Of a stretch of DNA of 64,000 nucleotides, positions 63,038-64,000 are shown one piece after another. The translations under genes were made by a program, and so were the position numbers. How positions within the stretch are numbered: the first letter of the stretch is position 1; each line of letters opens with the position of its first letter. The notes beneath the pieces were generated by a model. That model did no database searches and was not told where the DNA came from. It saw nothing but the letters and a program-made list of their open reading frames with translations. Source of the stretch: Saprospiraceae bacterium (lineage in GTDB: Bacteria; Bacteroidota; Bacteroidia; Chitinophagales; Saprospiraceae); assembly GCA_016708265.1 (NCBI GenBank), contig JADJGA010000003.1, forward strand, positions 558,001-622,000, in the 5' to 3' direction.

Positions 63038-64000
63038 TTAGAATTTATCCCTTACAACTCCCAATGGCATTTTTGGATCATAATCGCCCGACAAGATCGG
63101 ATTTTGATTATTTTGAGTGTATTTTCTTACATTAATATTTACAAATTCAAATAATTCTGTGATGTCGACTATTCCACTGTTATCAAAATCTGCTTTCCCA
63201 TTTAGCCCTTCAAGCAGGTAATAACTGAAAACCCCTTGTCGCATACCTGAAAATTCGAGTGAATTCTCATTTTCTTTTGATGACATAATAAGTGCTGTTC
63301 CCCCCTGAGTTTTTTCGAAATCCTGATAATATTCTTCAAGATTACTTGAAAAAGGTGATCTTTGAGCTATGAGTGAACCCGAATGGCATGCATCGGCTAT
63401 GAGCACTTTATGTTTTGCAGCACTTCCGGATAAAGACCTTAATATCTCCTCATGAGAGACAAGATTTTCATAGCCATCAAAATCGTATGGAACAAATGCT
63501 CCCTTCATGCCATGGCCTGCAAAATAAATCAATATGACATCATTTTCATCAGCATTGGTAACCAGAAAATCAAGTCCTTCCCTAATGCCTTCAACTGTTG
63601 CATTTTCATCTATCAGCAATTTTATCTGTTCCTTGGCAAGCATTCCTCCTTCGGGACTCCTCAGGAACGCATAGACCTGATAAGCATCATCATCAGTATA
63701 CTTAAGTACAGACATATGGTCATAAGCACCTATACCGATTATCATCGCCCATATATTGATTTTTAAATCTGGTTCTGGTTTTGATTTTTCTAAATCATAG
63801 TCTGTATTGATTTCTTCCTTTCTGACCAAAATACCATTTTCCCATCTTCCCCCATATACTTCACCGTTGTTGAGAAACATCATACCATCACCATTTGGAA
63901 CATTATTGGTCCAAAATCCTTCATATTTGTTGCCATTAGCATAAAAACATGTACCTGAACCATCGGGTTTTCCATTTTTGAATTCCCCTTCCCATTTTGA
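63038..64000 (-). CDS. MORN-repeat caspase-like (peptidase C14) protein, 5' end beyond window
   Basis: The gene runs off the right edge, with 320 residues visible. The first part has MORN repeats (WEGEFKNGKPDGSG, YEGFWTNNVPNGDG, YGGRWENG). A caspase fold follows (NIWAMIIGIGAYDH). The His-Cys dyad is complete in YFAGHGMKG and IADACHSGS. A later segment, DFDNSGIVDITE, matches a 12-residue EF-hand calcium loop (D1, D3, S5, D9, E12), set in a context common to bacterial caspase-like proteases. The frame stays open to 64000, so an ATG at 63883 is not the real start. The role (signalling, defence or cell death) is unknown. Confidence 0.88.
   Translation of the reverse strand, partial: SKWEGEFKNGKPDGSGTCFYANGNKYEGFWTNNVPNGDGMMFLNNGEVYGGRWENGILVRKEEINTDYDLEKSKPEPDLKINIWAMIIGIGAYDHMSVLKYTDDDAYQVYAFLRSPEGGMLAKEQIKLLIDENATVEGIREGLDFLVTNADENDVILIYFAGHGMKGAFVPYDFDGYENLVSHEEILRSLSGSAAKHKVLIADACHSGSLIAQRSPFSSNLEEYYQDFEKTQGGTALIMSSKENENSLEFSGMRQGVFSYYLLEGLNGKADFDNSGIVDITELFEFVNINVRKYTQNNQNPILSGDYDPKMPLGVVRDKF

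Overview
This 64 kb window comes from an AT-rich member of the Bacteroidota. Evidence: a complete gldKLMN type IX secretion (T9SS) core, two PorP/SprF genes, giant surface proteins with SprB-type repeats and type A or type B T9SS sorting tails, the gene order rel-fur-purA, and promoters with the Bacteroidota -7 box TAnnTTTG. Cohesin-like, dockerin-like and HYR-like modules in the secreted proteins recall Saprospiria, but the family-level assignment is inference. Several genes end in TGA, so the standard code applies.

Layout. 1-1180: tRNA-Pro and tRNA-Ser flank a four-helix-bundle gene bordered by inverted GTGAG-type repeats, resembling an intervening-sequence element. 1380-5427 (minus): rel, fur, purA, with rel frameshifted. 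5596-10634 (plus): tRNA-Leu, trigger factor, clpP, clpX, mnmE. 11086-12927: a ferritin-like/VIT1 iron protein and a Rossmann-fold protein. 13085-18513: an RND efflux operon (adaptor, pump, TolC-like channel). 18609-19330: a HepT/MntA-type toxin-antitoxin pair. 19408-20146: tRNA-Val and a metallo-beta-lactamase-fold hydrolase, followed by a possible sigma54-driven small RNA.

20622-30188 (minus): a LuxR-type regulator with Glu at the phospho-acceptor position, a very large HYR/dockerin/cohesin protein interrupted by an in-frame TGA, a cohesin/SprB-repeat type B protein and a PorP/SprF protein. This looks like a surface-adhesion locus in which cohesin-like and dockerin-like modules could pair outside the cell. 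31161-35541 (plus): oxidoreductase, lipoprotein, sugar-phosphate transferase and a frameshifted glycerate kinase. 35545-39275 (minus): an NtrY-like histidine kinase and panC. 39358-44993 (minus): porP-like gene, gldK, gldL, gldM, gldN. 45114-48666 (plus): dusB, a CCA-adding-type nucleotidyltransferase with a frameshifted end, and isochorismate synthase. 48778-53322 (minus): a roughly 1,500-residue SprB-repeat protein whose signal peptide is in another frame. 53973-64000: PASTA protein, acyltransferase, Ppx/GppA, arginine deiminase, thioesterase, BrkB-family protein, an uncharacterised coiled-coil protein, a BamA/TamA-like barrel, an ABC ATPase, and a MORN-repeat caspase-like protease cut by the window end.

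Five reading frames are broken: rel, glycerate kinase, the nucleotidyltransferase C-terminus, the signal peptide of the 1,500-residue protein, and the HYR protein. Four are single-base shifts at or beside short mononucleotide runs. Sequencing or assembly error is a serious alternative to real gene decay, so these genes are described both as they read and as they would read when restored.
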